Counted from the stretch's first letter, positions 27,030 through 36,376 are shown. The stretch is DNA of 64,000 nucleotides from Sphingobacteriia bacterium (GCA_004294135.1 RDZY01000031.1:1-64000); one strand, 5' to 3'. Notes: generated from the sequence alone by a model not told the origin. Program-made: numbers and translations.

Positions 27030-28469
27030 ATGAAAAAAATATATACTTACTCTTGCAGCATTATTTTCACGGCATTACTAATCGGATCCTGTAGTATACC
27101 CCAAAAAACAGTAATAAAATACAATGATGGACTACCAACCCATTTTGAGGATAGTATAAATACAGTGGCAACAGAAGTCATATCAAAAAAAATATTTTTT
27201 CCAGACAATACACTGCGAGAATTGGTTGACACAGCTTTGAAAAATAATCCTGACTTATTGATTGCGCTTCAAAAAATTAATATGGCAAAGTCTGGGATGC
27301 TTATAGCAAAAGGATTAAGCAGCCCTTCCTTAGATGCCGTTGTTTCAGCAGGGCTAGATAAGTTTGGAGATTATACGATGAATGGCATTGGTAATTACGA
27401 TATGAACTTATCGTCTAATATTAATAAAAATCAGCGTATCCCATTAAATATGCCCGACTTATTCATCGGTTTTAGAACTAGCTGGGAAGCAGATATATGG
27501 GGAAAGCTATCCGAAAGAAAAAAAGCAGCTTATAGTCGCTACCTCGCTACAATAGAGGCACAACAATGGATGGCTACTCAATTGGCAACAGAAATTGCTG
27601 TTCGGTATTATGAATTACTAGCACTTGATAATGAACAAGAGATTTTACATAACAATATTCGATTACAAGAAAATGCGGTAGAAATTGTAACTGCTCAAAA
27701 AGCTGGTGGACGTGCTACAGAGTTAGCTGTTCAACAATTCAGTGCTCAATTATTAAGTACTAAAAGCATTCTGTATAGCATAAAACAACAAATTGTTACT
27801 ACTGAAAACGAAATCAATGCACTTACTGGTAAGTTTTCCCAAAAAATAAATCGAGGAAAAAAAATAACCGATTTAGCTATACCAAATTCTGTAAATACTG
27901 GTATTCCATCACAATTATTAGTGAATAGACCAGATATAAAAGAAGCTGAATTATTATTAGTAGCATGTGGAGCTGAATTAGAAGCCAGCAGAAAAGCTTT
28001 TCTACCATCATTAAATATGACTGCATATACTGCACTGAATAGTTTCAATCCTTCTTTTTTAATAAGCCCTCAATCAATTGCTTACGGTATATTAAGTGGT
28101 TTAGTTACTCCCATATTCAGTAAAAATCTATTAAAGAGCAACTACGCTTTTGCCAATGCTGCTCAAGAAGAAGCATTTCAACAATATAGAAAAACTGTTC
28201 TAAACGCTTATAGAGAGGTAGTTACCGAATTAAAGGGTATAGAATATTTTAAAGAAGTATTCGCCCTTAAACAAAAAGAAACAGCAATCTTACAGTCAGC
28301 CGTTACTACTTCAAAAGAATTATATCTCACAGGATATGCTTCATACCTAGAAGTAATTACCGCTCAAAGAGGGGTTCTTGAAGCTGAATTAGAATCAATT
28401 AACAGTAAGAAAAAAATCTATGTATACCTGCTAAATTTATATCGTTCACTTGGTGGCGGATGGAAATAA
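27030..28469 (+). CDS. RND outer membrane channel (NodT/OprM type) lipoprotein
   Basis: A 479-residue outer membrane factor. The start is set at ATG 27030, seven bases after the pump stop codon, because it yields a lipoprotein signal (LLIGSCS). The longer frame would overlap the pump gene. Family traits are the SWEADIWGKLSERKKAAYS motif and the repeated NRPDIKEAE. It completes the efflux operon. It is convergent with the response-regulator gene, with four bases between the stop codons. Confidence 0.92.
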   Translation: MKKIYTYSCSIIFTALLIGSCSIPQKTVIKYNDGLPTHFEDSINTVATEVISKKIFFPDNTLRELVDTALKNNPDLLIALQKINMAKSGMLIAKGLSSPSLDAVVSAGLDKFGDYTMNGIGNYDMNLSSNINKNQRIPLNMPDLFIGFRTSWEADIWGKLSERKKAAYSRYLATIEAQQWMATQLATEIAVRYYELLALDNEQEILHNNIRLQENAVEIVTAQKAGGRATELAVQQFSAQLLSTKSILYSIKQQIVTTENEINALTGKFSQKINRGKKITDLAIPNSVNTGIPSQLLVNRPDIKEAELLLVACGAELEASRKAFLPSLNMTAYTALNSFNPSFLISPQSIAYGILSGLVTPIFSKNLLKSNYAFANAAQEEAFQQYRKTVLNAYREVVTELKGIEYFKEVFALKQKETAILQSAVTTSKELYLTGYASYLEVITAQRGVLEAELESINSKKKIYVYLLNLYRSLGGGWK

Positions 28470-28473
28470 ATTT

Positions 28474-29136
28474 TCATTCACATCTATGGTAAACCCCAAA
28501 TTCTACTGCATAAGTAATTATTCCAGCAATACTTTTGGCACCTACCCTCTCCATAATTCTAGTTCGATGACCTTCAATAGTACGTTTACTTAGGCTTAGT
28601 GTATGAGCAATTTCTTTGCTGGTATATTCCTTGCAAATCAATTTTATGATTTGAACCTCACGATCAGTAAAAACAATATTTAGCTTTGGGCGAAGCTGAT
28701 ATTTTTTTTCAACAATTTTAGTGAGCTTACTAGTAATTTCATCGCAGAAATAAGGTTTATTCATAAATACAGTTTTTATGGCTTCAATAATTTCACAGGG
28801 ATGTGCTGTTTTAGAAACAAAACCCAATACGCCTGCATCAAGCATTTGAATAATAATATCGTCTTTAGCATACTGTGCAGTAGCAATTACCTTGGTTTCA
28901 GGTAAGCAACGAATAATTTCTTTTGTTACAAATACTCCATCTAAAATAGACATTCTCACATCAGTCAACACTATATTGGGCTTTAACTCAATTACCTTTT
29001 GTAGTAGAATTTCCCCATTAGATGCTTCGCCAATTACTTGTATATCTACCTGATAGTTTAGAAACGTTTTTAATCCAGCCCTAAAAACATCTTGACCATC
29101 TGCAATCAATAATCGTATGGTGGAAATTGGATTCAA
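28474..29136 (-). CDS. NarL/LuxR-family response regulator
   Basis: A 220-residue two-domain regulator. The receiver domain (about 6-125) has phospho-acceptor Asp in VLTDVRMSI and Lys in FVSKTA. The LuxR-type HTH (about 155-210) shows FTDREVQIIKLICKEYTSKEIA and KRTIEGHRTRIMER. No ATG is available. The frame opens with TTG at 29136, six codons before beta-strand 1, so TTG is the likely start. A 23-base palindrome lies 22 bases upstream. No sensor kinase is adjacent, so it is an orphan here. Confidence 0.9.
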   Translation of the reverse strand: MNPISTIRLLIADGQDVFRAGLKTFLNYQVDIQVIGEASNGEILLQKVIELKPNIVLTDVRMSILDGVFVTKEIIRCLPETKVIATAQYAKDDIIIQMLDAGVLGFVSKTAHPCEIIEAIKTVFMNKPYFCDEITSKLTKIVEKKYQLRPKLNIVFTDREVQIIKLICKEYTSKEIAHTLSLSKRTIEGHRTRIMERVGAKSIAGIITYAVEFGVYHRCE

Positions 29137-29158
29137 GTAGATAGATTTGGTTTAACCT

Positions 29159-29181
29159 AATACTTGCAATATGCAAGTATT
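29159..29181. promoter_or_regulatory. 23-base palindrome upstream of the response regulator
   Basis: Ten-base perfect arms AATACTTGCA (29159-29168) and TGCAAGTATT (29172-29181) flank the centre ATA. The inner half sites TACTTGC/GCAAGTA resemble NarL-type heptamers (TACYYMT) in inverted order. It lies 22 bases upstream of the regulator's start codon, so autoregulation is the simplest reading. The divergent DUF1080 gene starts 126 bases away. Confidence 0.5.
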
Positions 29182-29307
29182 ATCAATTACACCACTCCGT
29201 AGAAATACGGGGAGTTTTACACTTTATGATTTTCTTAACAATTGATTTTTACTTGAATTTAATACCTAAACTCAATCATATTCCTGTATAAAAGCTTATC
29301 TTGTATT

Positions 29308-30087
29308 ATGAAAAAAATCATGCTTGCCGCTTTTCCGCTTCTACTACTCTCAGCACTAAACTCCAATGCTCAAAAAAAAGTAGATCCTGATAGTCTTGTA
29401 AATGAAGCAAAAAAGACAGAAGTATGGGAGCCAGTGCCCGCTGTTGTAACTCCAGGAAAAACAAATGCTGATGCACCTTCAGATGCCATCATCTTATTCA
29501 ATGGAAAAAATACAAATGCCTTTCAGAAAACTGATGGTACTGCCATAGGTTGGAAAATTGACCAACTGGGAATTCTGAATGTAGTAAAAGGTTCTGGTTA
29601 TATTCAAACCAAAGAAGTTTTTGGCAGTTGCCAATTACATATTGAATGGAGAACACCACTAGCTATTGCTGGTAGTGGGCAAACAAGGGGTAATAGTGGT
29701 ATTTTTTTAATGGGTAGGTATGAATTACAGGTACTCGACTCTTACAATAATCCTACCTATCCAAACGGCCAAGCTGGAAGCATTTACAAACAATTTATTC
29801 CGTTGGTAAATGCCTCCAGAAAACCAGGAGAATGGCAGACTTACGATATCATTTTCACAGCACCTCAATTTTTTTCTGATGGTACTTTACAACAACCTGC
29901 CTATATCACTGTATTACACAATGGCATTCTTGTTCAAAATCACGTGGCTATTAAAGGAAATACCGAATGGATTGGAGCTGCTGCCTATAAAGCACATAAT
30001 GCCAAAGAACCATTGGCCATACAAGACCATGGATTAGATGGTGGCAACCCAGACAGCTTCCGAAATATTTGGATCAGACCTTTGTAA
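29308..30087 (+). CDS. Secreted DUF1080 (3-keto-disaccharide hydrolase-like) protein
   Basis: A 259-residue exported protein with signal peptide (MLAAFPLLLLSALNSNAQ region) and a single DUF1080 beta-sandwich. Landmarks are DAIILFNGKNTNAFQ, WRTP followed by GNSGIFLMGRYELQVLDSY, and the C-terminal IQDHGLDGGNPDSFRNIWIRPL. The domain is related to concanavalin-like glucanases. Some members hydrolyse 3-keto-glycosides, but this cannot be assumed for every paralogue. It stands alone. Confidence 0.88.
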   Translation: MKKIMLAAFPLLLLSALNSNAQKKVDPDSLVNEAKKTEVWEPVPAVVTPGKTNADAPSDAIILFNGKNTNAFQKTDGTAIGWKIDQLGILNVVKGSGYIQTKEVFGSCQLHIEWRTPLAIAGSGQTRGNSGIFLMGRYELQVLDSYNNPTYPNGQAGSIYKQFIPLVNASRKPGEWQTYDIIFTAPQFFSDGTLQQPAYITVLHNGILVQNHVAIKGNTEWIGAAAYKAHNAKEPLAIQDHGLDGGNPDSFRNIWIRPL

Positions 30088-30384
30088 ATGCTAAGGCTGG
30101 TGCACTTTTTTTATGCCTATGTATGCATTGATTTTTCTTTCCATAAAACCACAGTGTCCACCAGATTATGAATATCTGTCTTAAATCAATAAAATCTCCC
30201 TCATTATGCCTGTTTCGCTTAATTCTTCTATATGAAAAAAGAATTTGCAAAATCAACTGGGATAAATGCTATGTATTTCTCCATTAACTACCAGGAAATT
30301 TAGTCCACTTTAGGTTTTGAAGCATTGTCAAATGAATCATTATTGGCAAAGATATTGGTAAGCTATTTTTTTTACCTTCACTAT
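30088..30384. other. Intergenic region before corA
   Basis: About 300 AT-rich bases without a recognised gene or hairpin terminator. A 23-codon ATG frame at 30232-30303 has no supporting signal. I see no promoter box of the TTTG/TAnnTTTG type. Confidence 0.5.
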
Positions 30385-31482
30385 ATGACAGGAAACAAAT
30401 ACCTTAAATATCTGAATGTTTTATCACTGTTTAATACAAATCGAACCAGGGATATTTTTAAAGTAAATCCTACAGTTACACCTATAAGGCAAGAAGCCGA
30501 CCAGATTGTGGTTAACGTTTTTAATTACTCCCCATCATTCTTTGAAGAAAAAACATATCAAGATATTAGTAATTGCTTTTCTTGTAAAAACAATCAGCTA
30601 ATTAGTTGGATTAATATTGACGGTATTCGAAAAAAAGAAGTAGAAGATATCTGCATCCATTTTGGTATTCACGCTTTAATTACTGAAGACATTCTAAGTA
30701 TTGACCAGCGGCCGAAAATGGATGAGATTGATCCAGTTCTTTATTGTTTGTTGAATATGCTTTATTTTAATGAGCAAACAGGTGCTGTTGAAACAGAACA
30801 GATCAGCATTATTTTAGGAAAAGAATTTGTAGTCTCTTTTCAAGAAGATGCTAAAAGAGACGTATTCAACCCTATTAGAGAAAAATTGAAAATAGCAAAT
30901 TCTAAACTAAGACAAAATAAGGCAGATTATTTATGCTATGCCATGCTGGATATGATAGTAGATCATTATTATTTGGTGATGGAAAAAATTGGTGAGCGAA
31001 TTGAATTACTCGAAGAAAAAATTATCCGTAGTAGCAATACAAGGTCTCTTGCCGAAATAAATGCACTAAGAAAAGAATTAATTGTGTTGAAGCGCAATGT
31101 GAGTCCCGTTAGAGAACTTATAAGTGGATTCATTAGAAGTGAAAGTGAATTATTAGAAGATAAAACTACCAAATACTTTAAAGATGTATACGACCATATT
31201 GTTCAAGCCAATGATTTAGCAGAAAGCTACCGAGACATGATGATCAATTTACAAGATCTTTACCTCAGCAATGTAAACCTTAAAATGAATGAAGTAATGA
31301 AGGTAATGGCAATTGTTACTTGCTTACTTGCTCCCGCCACAGTTATTGGCGGAATTTTCGGAATGAACTTTGACAAGCTCCCATATATTCACCATGAATA
31401 TGGATTTTATATTGCAGCAGGTTTAATGACGGTAGTCCCCATTATTATGGTATTTATATTTAGAAAGCGGGGATGGTTTTAA
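30385..31482 (+). CDS. corA: CorA-type magnesium/cobalt channel
   Basis: A 365-residue CorA-family protein. An N-terminal cytoplasmic alpha/beta domain leads to a long helical stalk. Two C-terminal membrane segments (about 305-325 and 335-357) are joined by the pore signature GMNF. The longer frame begins with TTG and adds a hydrophobic stretch not seen in the family, so ATG 30385 is used. The channel admits Mg2+ (or Co2+/Ni2+) as a pentamer. The gene ends inside a hairpin that can serve as terminator for it. Confidence 0.93.
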   Translation: MTGNKYLKYLNVLSLFNTNRTRDIFKVNPTVTPIRQEADQIVVNVFNYSPSFFEEKTYQDISNCFSCKNNQLISWINIDGIRKKEVEDICIHFGIHALITEDILSIDQRPKMDEIDPVLYCLLNMLYFNEQTGAVETEQISIILGKEFVVSFQEDAKRDVFNPIREKLKIANSKLRQNKADYLCYAMLDMIVDHYYLVMEKIGERIELLEEKIIRSSNTRSLAEINALRKELIVLKRNVSPVRELISGFIRSESELLEDKTTKYFKDVYDHIVQANDLAESYRDMMINLQDLYLSNVNLKMNEVMKVMAIVTCLLAPATVIGGIFGMNFDKLPYIHHEYGFYIAAGLMTVVPIIMVFIFRKRGWF

Positions 31483-31497
31483 TAATACCCCCGCTTT
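31464..31497. terminator. Hairpin between corA and the MATE gene
   Basis: Arms AAAGCGGGG (31464-31472) and CCCCGCTTT (31489-31497) form a GC-rich nine-pair stem that includes the last codons of corA. A T-rich tail (CTTTTATCT) follows on the plus strand. It sits between convergent genes and may stop transcripts from both sides. Confidence 0.7.
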
Positions 31498-31500
31498 TAT

Positions 31501-32895
31501 CTAAACCTTTACTGTTTTCCATTTCCCTTTCCGGAAAAGAATCATACTTGTAACTGAAATACCCGTTTCAGTAATTACTATCGCAAGAAAAACACCAGTT
31601 GTTCCAATTGCCAAATATTTTGACAGGAAGTAAGCAAGTGGAATTTGGAATATCCAAAACCAGAAAAAATTAATAATGGTGGGAGTTCTGCTATCACCAG
31701 CTCCATTAAAAGCATTGATCATTACCATTCCAACTCCATAAAAAATATAACCAAAGCTGATGATTCGAAGTGCCCTAGACCCAGTTTCAACCACCGCAGG
31801 TTGATCATTAATAAGTGCCACAAAAAAAGGTGCCGCAATTATAAACACCAAAGAAATGGTGCCCATAAATATTGCATTGTATTTAGCCGTTTTCCACACA
31901 GACATTGCCGCTCTTTCGGGTTGATTGGCACCTAAATTCTGACCAACTAAAGTAGCAGCAGCATTGCTCAACCCCCAAGCAGGCATCAGACAAAAAATAA
32001 TTAACCTAATTGCAATGGTATAGCCAGCTATTGCGTCACTTCCATAATCAGATACCAGCCTAGCCATAAATATCCAACTGGCAGATCCAATTAAAAATTG
32101 AAGTGTACCGGTAGTAGCCATTTTTAGTATAGCTTGAAGTATATCCCAGATAGGTTTAAAATGATTCCTGTGGAGGCGGATTATTCCTTTGCCCTTTCCC
32201 AAATAATACAATTGGTAGCAAACTCCTACACCCCTCCCAATAGTTGTTGCTATTGCAGCTCCTGTTAATCCATAATAATGAATCAACAAAGGGCATAGGA
32301 TGATATTGCAACAATTCGCTATCCAAAGACTTTTCATAGCAATTGCTGCATCACCTGCGCCTCGGAATATTCCATTGATTAGAAATAACAACATAATTAC
32401 TATGTTACTAGCTAGCATAATAGTAGTATAGGTTTTGCCTATTGCTATTATTTCTTGAGACGCACCAACCAATGAAAGTATTTCTCCTGCATAAATGATT
32501 CCAGTCGCGCTGATTAAAACACTAATTACCAAACAAATCAATAAGGCCTGAGCACTGGCTTCAGCTGCTGCTGCAGGATTTTTTTCGCCCACCCTCCTCG
32601 CTACCATAGCAGTTACTGCCATACTCAAACCTATAGCAATTGAGTAAATAATGGCCAATACCGATTCTGTTAAACCTACTGTTGCGGTTGCATTGGAACC
32701 CAATTTACCGACAAAAAAAATGTCTACTACTGCAAATACAGATTCCATACACATTTCTAGTATCATGGGGATTGCCAGCATGAAAACAGCCTTACGAATA
32801 TTTCCAGTGGTGAAATCTTTGCCTTCTGTATTGAGTGATTCTTTGAATAAAATATAAACAGCACGAAGTGCCTTATTAATTGAATAAGCAGTCAT
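31501..32895 (-). CDS. MATE-family efflux transporter
   Basis: A 464-residue transporter with twelve membrane segments in two homologous bundles. Start at ATG 32895. The longer frame opens with TTG and adds a non-conserved tail. MATE landmarks are AIPMILEMCMESVFAVVDIFFVG at the N-terminus, NAFNGAGDSRTPT in the second half, and MAVTAMVARRVGEKNP. It is the MatE/NorM-like subgroup with a short cytoplasmic tail (about 40 residues) before TM1. Substrate is unknown, probably cationic drugs or metabolites. A 15-base palindrome lies 64 bases upstream. Confidence 0.92.
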   Translation of the reverse strand: MTAYSINKALRAVYILFKESLNTEGKDFTTGNIRKAVFMLAIPMILEMCMESVFAVVDIFFVGKLGSNATATVGLTESVLAIIYSIAIGLSMAVTAMVARRVGEKNPAAAAEASAQALLICLVISVLISATGIIYAGEILSLVGASQEIIAIGKTYTTIMLASNIVIMLLFLINGIFRGAGDAAIAMKSLWIANCCNIILCPLLIHYYGLTGAAIATTIGRGVGVCYQLYYLGKGKGIIRLHRNHFKPIWDILQAILKMATTGTLQFLIGSASWIFMARLVSDYGSDAIAGYTIAIRLIIFCLMPAWGLSNAAATLVGQNLGANQPERAAMSVWKTAKYNAIFMGTISLVFIIAAPFFVALINDQPAVVETGSRALRIISFGYIFYGVGMVMINAFNGAGDSRTPTIINFFWFWIFQIPLAYFLSKYLAIGTTGVFLAIVITETGISVTSMILFRKGKWKTVKV

Positions 32896-32958
32896 TAACT
32901 TATATTTAAAATTAGGATGATTCCACAGAAACCTGCGGATTAAGATCAAGTAAAGATG

Positions 32959-32973
32959 AACCGTTTAACGGTT
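32959..32973. promoter_or_regulatory. 15-base palindrome upstream of the MATE gene
   Basis: AACCGTT and AACGGTT flank a single central T. The site lies 64 bases upstream of the MATE start and 97 bases beyond the hybrid-kinase stop. It is placed as an operator for the MATE gene. The seven-base arms with no T-run make a terminator less likely. Confidence 0.35.
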
Positions 32974-33069
32974 TACATAACGATGCTCATAGCAAATAAA
33001 TTCGTAAAAGAAAGCTGTTGATTGCAGTTATGCAGATCTACTTTTGAAATGTAAAACTAATAAAAAAAA

Positions 33070-34578
33070 TTAAACAGAAATTTTTTCTGCTATAATAGCA
33101 TACAAATCATTGGGATTAAATGGCTTTGAAACACAGCCATTCATGCCAATTTCAATTGCTTTAACCTCTATATCGGTGGTAATAACAGACGCTGTTAATG
33201 CTACAATTGGGACAGATAAATTAAATTCTCTTATTTTTTTTGTAGCAGTATATCCATCCATAATGGGCATTTGTATATCCATTAAAATAAGGTCATAATT
33301 TCCATTTTTTACTTTCTCCACTGCCACTTCCCCATTCTCTGCAAGCTCAACTTGTGCGTTCCAATTTTTCAACATTCGCTGTGCAATCATCACATTAAAC
33401 TCTACATCTTCTACCAATAATATTGTTTTGCCAGCCAAATTAAACTTAAGGTCACCGCTGTTTTTTGCTTCTTCTCTAATTTCAGCGGTGCTTTTCTTAA
33501 AATTTAAATGAAAGAAAAACTTAGACCCGACTCCTAATTCACTTTCTATATATATTTCGCTGTCTTGCAATTGCAAAAGCCTTTTGATAATGGTTAAGCC
33601 CAAACCTGAGCCACCAAATTCTCTGGTAATATTATTATTTGCTTGTGTAAATCGCTCAAAAATCAGCCCTTGCTTTTCTTTAGGAATACCTATTCCAGTG
33701 TCTTCAATTGCAAAATAAAGTTGCACATCAGTTTTTGTAGACTTTTTCAATTCAACCCTTATAACAATGGTTCCACCTTTGGTAAACTTGACTGCATTTG
33801 AAACCAGATTATTCAGAATTTGCCCCAAACGAACATCATCACCTACTACAAATTCAGGAATATCATCGTCGAAAATAATTTTTATTAAGTTCCCTTTTTC
33901 TTCTGCCTTAACCCGATTGGCCATTTTAATATTCTTCAAAAAATGAAGTACATTAATATTCCGCTCCGCAAAAATAATTTTACCTTCTTCTAATTTGCTA
34001 AAGTCGAGCACATCATTAATTAAACTGAGTAAATTTTCAGAAGAAATTTCCATCACATTTAATAATTCCTTTTGATCTGGCAGTAAATCTTGGTACTGTA
34101 GCAACATAATTGTACCTATGATTGCATTCAGTGGCGTCCGTATTTCGTGACTCATAACTGATAGGAACTCACTTTTTGCCAAGGCAGCCTTCTCAGCTGA
34201 TTCTTTTGCATGAATTAAATCTTTTTCCAGCTGTTTTGTATTTTGAATCTGCTCTTCTAAAAATGAAATGATATGAATTAAGTCATCATCGTCATCAGAA
34301 AATTGTTGTGGAGCATTTGGATCTAGTGATCGAATTGCTTCTTTCAATTTTGAAATAGATTGTTGACGTATAGCATTTTGCTCCTGTAAATCTTTAGTAG
34401 CTAGTTGGTATTCCTTTTCACTCACATCAAAAGCATGCTCGGTAATTTTACGATCCCGATCAAATGAAGTATAGCTCTTACTAATGGTTTCAAGTAAAGT
34501 TTTAATTGCTTCCGTAGAAAGATATTCCGGACTTAAAAATTTTTCAATTTGCTTTTCTAATATTGGATGGTATGCCAT
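33070..34578 (-). CDS. Soluble hybrid histidine kinase / response regulator
   Basis: A 502-residue cytoplasmic kinase with no membrane segment. Residues 1 to about 140 are coiled coil. The HisKA domain with SVMSHEIRTPLNAIIG (His at about 142) and the HATPase with N-box NNLVSNAVKFTKGG and G-boxes DTGIGIP and GGSGLGLTI follow. The C-terminal receiver has phospho-acceptor Asp in LILMDIQMPIMDG and Lys in VSKPF. It starts four bases after the FIST gene, so the FIST protein is probably its sensor partner. Output would be phosphotransfer to a separate regulator or an effect of its own receiver. Confidence 0.92.
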   Translation of the reverse strand: MAYHPILEKQIEKFLSPEYLSTEAIKTLLETISKSYTSFDRDRKITEHAFDVSEKEYQLATKDLQEQNAIRQQSISKLKEAIRSLDPNAPQQFSDDDDDLIHIISFLEEQIQNTKQLEKDLIHAKESAEKAALAKSEFLSVMSHEIRTPLNAIIGTIMLLQYQDLLPDQKELLNVMEISSENLLSLINDVLDFSKLEEGKIIFAERNINVLHFLKNIKMANRVKAEEKGNLIKIIFDDDIPEFVVGDDVRLGQILNNLVSNAVKFTKGGTIVIRVELKKSTKTDVQLYFAIEDTGIGIPKEKQGLIFERFTQANNNITREFGGSGLGLTIIKRLLQLQDSEIYIESELGVGSKFFFHLNFKKSTAEIREEAKNSGDLKFNLAGKTILLVEDVEFNVMIAQRMLKNWNAQVELAENGEVAVEKVKNGNYDLILMDIQMPIMDGYTATKKIREFNLSVPIVALTASVITTDIEVKAIEIGMNGCVSKPFNPNDLYAIIAEKISV

Positions 34579-34582
34579 ATAA

Positions 34583-35725
34583 TTATGCTTCGATAAATGT
34601 AGTAATAGTCATTGTTTGATTGTGCAACTCGCAATTGGAGTTTGGATTGAAAGGCGATAATTCACCATAAGAGTAAAACCCTGTGATGCTAGTTAGTTTT
34701 CCAAAAATATTCTTTGCTGCCAATACCTCTTCACTGGTTCGCTCTTGCAAAATTAGTTTTCTTCCAACGCAACTGATTAATATGGCTAAGTCGGGACTTA
34801 GATTTCCTCCGTCTGTAAAAGATTTTTGGGCTGCTACCGAAGATCCGTCAATTATTTTTTCAAAATTAGCTTTCATCAACCTAACCTTACTTCCTTCAGG
34901 CATATTTCCTGCAAAAACCATTGCTTGTTTTTCTTCGTCTACGTTCAGAATGGTTCTCACTAAAGTTTCTCCTGAATCTTTGGTACGCATCGACAATGGA
35001 AATAATAAGGCAGAGCCAGGCAACTCGTCTACATAAGGGCCAAGGTATTCTTTGTACAACTCTAACGCATTTCTGCCATCAATTTCATAAAGAATATTTT
35101 TATCAGACTTGGTAATCACCCTTTCTTTACCAAATTCATCCCAGCCTCCAAATGAACTATGCCCAACCGTTAATGCATCTCCATAAAATCCTATGGCCAC
35201 AATATTCCCCTCAATAGCAGGTGTATTCAAGCCCACATAGGTTTTTAAAAACCTTGCCGCATCACCTGCTAATCCTCCCGTTATTGGAATGCCCATAGTA
35301 TTCATAGCATTCAAACCATTTACCAGCTCACTTCCATTTATGAAAGATCCCTCTGAAATAACCAACACGGCTGTTAATTGATCTCCCAAAAGCGACTGCA
35401 TCAATTCCTTTCCAGTTTCAAAACTGTTTACTTCTTTATTAATCCTAATGGCAACAGTACGAATGGTTGATTTTTCAAACTCAATAGCTGTTATCACTGC
35501 CGTATCATCGTACACTTGATCGTTCAAAATTTCACCAGAAGTAGAGCTAGATACAATATTGGCATTGGGGAACCGTTTTGATAATTCGTTGTAAAACTCG
35601 GCTTTACTTATAATTTCACTAGCACCAAATACCAAAACCAGTTGGGCATTTTGTGCAGAAAAATTAGAAGATTCGGGCTGGGTTAACCAGCCACCTGATT
35701 GATAATGGATTTGTGTAGTTTTCAT
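34583..35725 (-). CDS. FIST-domain sensory protein
   Basis: A 380-residue protein with FIST_N (about 25-215) and FIST_C (about 220-365) domains, the pair found in proteins thought to bind small ligands such as amino acids. It shows the repeated Gly-rich GGLAGDAARF and GWDEFGKERVITKSDKNILYEIDGRNAL region typical of the family. It has no signal peptide or membrane helix. The hybrid kinase gene follows after four bases, so the two likely form a cytoplasmic two-component sensory unit. Confidence 0.9.
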   Translation of the reverse strand: MKTTQIHYQSGGWLTQPESSNFSAQNAQLVLVFGASEIISKAEFYNELSKRFPNANIVSSSTSGEILNDQVYDDTAVITAIEFEKSTIRTVAIRINKEVNSFETGKELMQSLLGDQLTAVLVISEGSFINGSELVNGLNAMNTMGIPITGGLAGDAARFLKTYVGLNTPAIEGNIVAIGFYGDALTVGHSSFGGWDEFGKERVITKSDKNILYEIDGRNALELYKEYLGPYVDELPGSALLFPLSMRTKDSGETLVRTILNVDEEKQAMVFAGNMPEGSKVRLMKANFEKIIDGSSVAAQKSFTDGGNLSPDLAILISCVGRKLILQERTSEEVLAAKNIFGKLTSITGFYSYGELSPFNPNSNCELHNQTMTITTFIEA

Positions 35726-35790
35726 ATGGCAGCATTATAGAATATACAAGATAGAATATTTTTTATAAATTCTATTAACATAGAGCATTT

Positions 35791-36183
35791 TTAGTGTGGG
35801 CAATCATCACTATGTGCACGATCATGCTTTCTGCAAAGCCTATAATTAAGGTAATGAGCAGCAATAATTAACAACACAGATGGAATCAACAATATGAATT
35901 CCCAATTGTGGAAACTAACTTTTAATACCAGTAATCCAATTCCGGTCGTAAATAAAAAAACGGGTGTCCAACTGTGATGATGCTTACGAAAACCATGGTA
36001 CAATGCATAGATTCCTACCCCAAACGCCAAGGCTAACATTATATACTCAAACCATAAATTCTCTATAATATTTACCCCAAATAAGGGTAAACTACTTAAA
36101 AAAAGCGGCAATAGAGCACAATGAATGGCACATACCAGCGAAGTAGCAATACCCAGAGCATCCCAATTTATTTTTAACTTCAT
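35791..36183 (-). CDS. MerC-domain membrane protein
   Basis: A 130-residue protein with four membrane segments. The Cys-Ala-Ile-His-Cys motif in TM1 (SLVCAIHCALLPLF, about 16-29) is the metal-binding motif of MerC relatives. The tail is His-rich (KHDRAHSDDCPH). MerC-like proteins carry mercury or, near Fur/Zur regulators, are presumed to handle another metal such as zinc. Its promoter is unusually clear: TTTG, 19 bases, TAATTTTG. It contains a 17-base palindrome in the spacer, and only seven bases separate the -7 box from the ATG, so the transcript may be leaderless. Confidence 0.88.
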   Translation of the reverse strand: MKLKINWDALGIATSLVCAIHCALLPLFLSSLPLFGVNIIENLWFEYIMLALAFGVGIYALYHGFRKHHHSWTPVFLFTTGIGLLVLKVSFHNWEFILLIPSVLLIIAAHYLNYRLCRKHDRAHSDDCPH

Positions 36184-36190
36184 CAGCTAA

Positions 36191-36221
36191 CAAAATTACA
36201 TCATTGCAACTTTGTTGCAAA
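36191..36221 (-). promoter_or_regulatory. Near-perfect Bacteroidota promoter for merC
   Basis: On the minus strand, TTTG (36218-36221) is followed by exactly 19 bases and then TAATTTTG (36191-36198), matching TTTG-N19-TAnnTTTG. The start codon lies seven bases after the -7 box, implying a leaderless or near-leaderless mRNA. The spacer carries the operator described next. Confidence 0.75.
36204..36220. promoter_or_regulatory. 17-base palindrome, probable Fur/Zur-family operator
   Basis: TTGCAAC and GTTGCAA flank three central bases in perfect inverted symmetry. It lies inside the merC promoter and overlaps its TTTG element, so bound protein would block transcription. A Fur-family regulator is encoded 830 bases away in the divergent operon. 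The assignment to that regulator is inferred. Confidence 0.6.
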
Positions 36222-36376
36222 ATATTTGTTGTTCTATACAGTGCTACTATACAATAGAAGAATCTAGTGTACCTTTATCCACTAATTCAATCATTGAAAT
36301 AAGCTATATCGAAATTTTTTGCCAACGGAAATATTGATGCGCTAATTCTCTGGCTAAAACCATATATCTAAACATT

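Noticed and set aside
30232..30303. 23-codon frame before corA
   Set aside because: No promoter, no family features and no conservation evidence; frames of this size are expected by chance.
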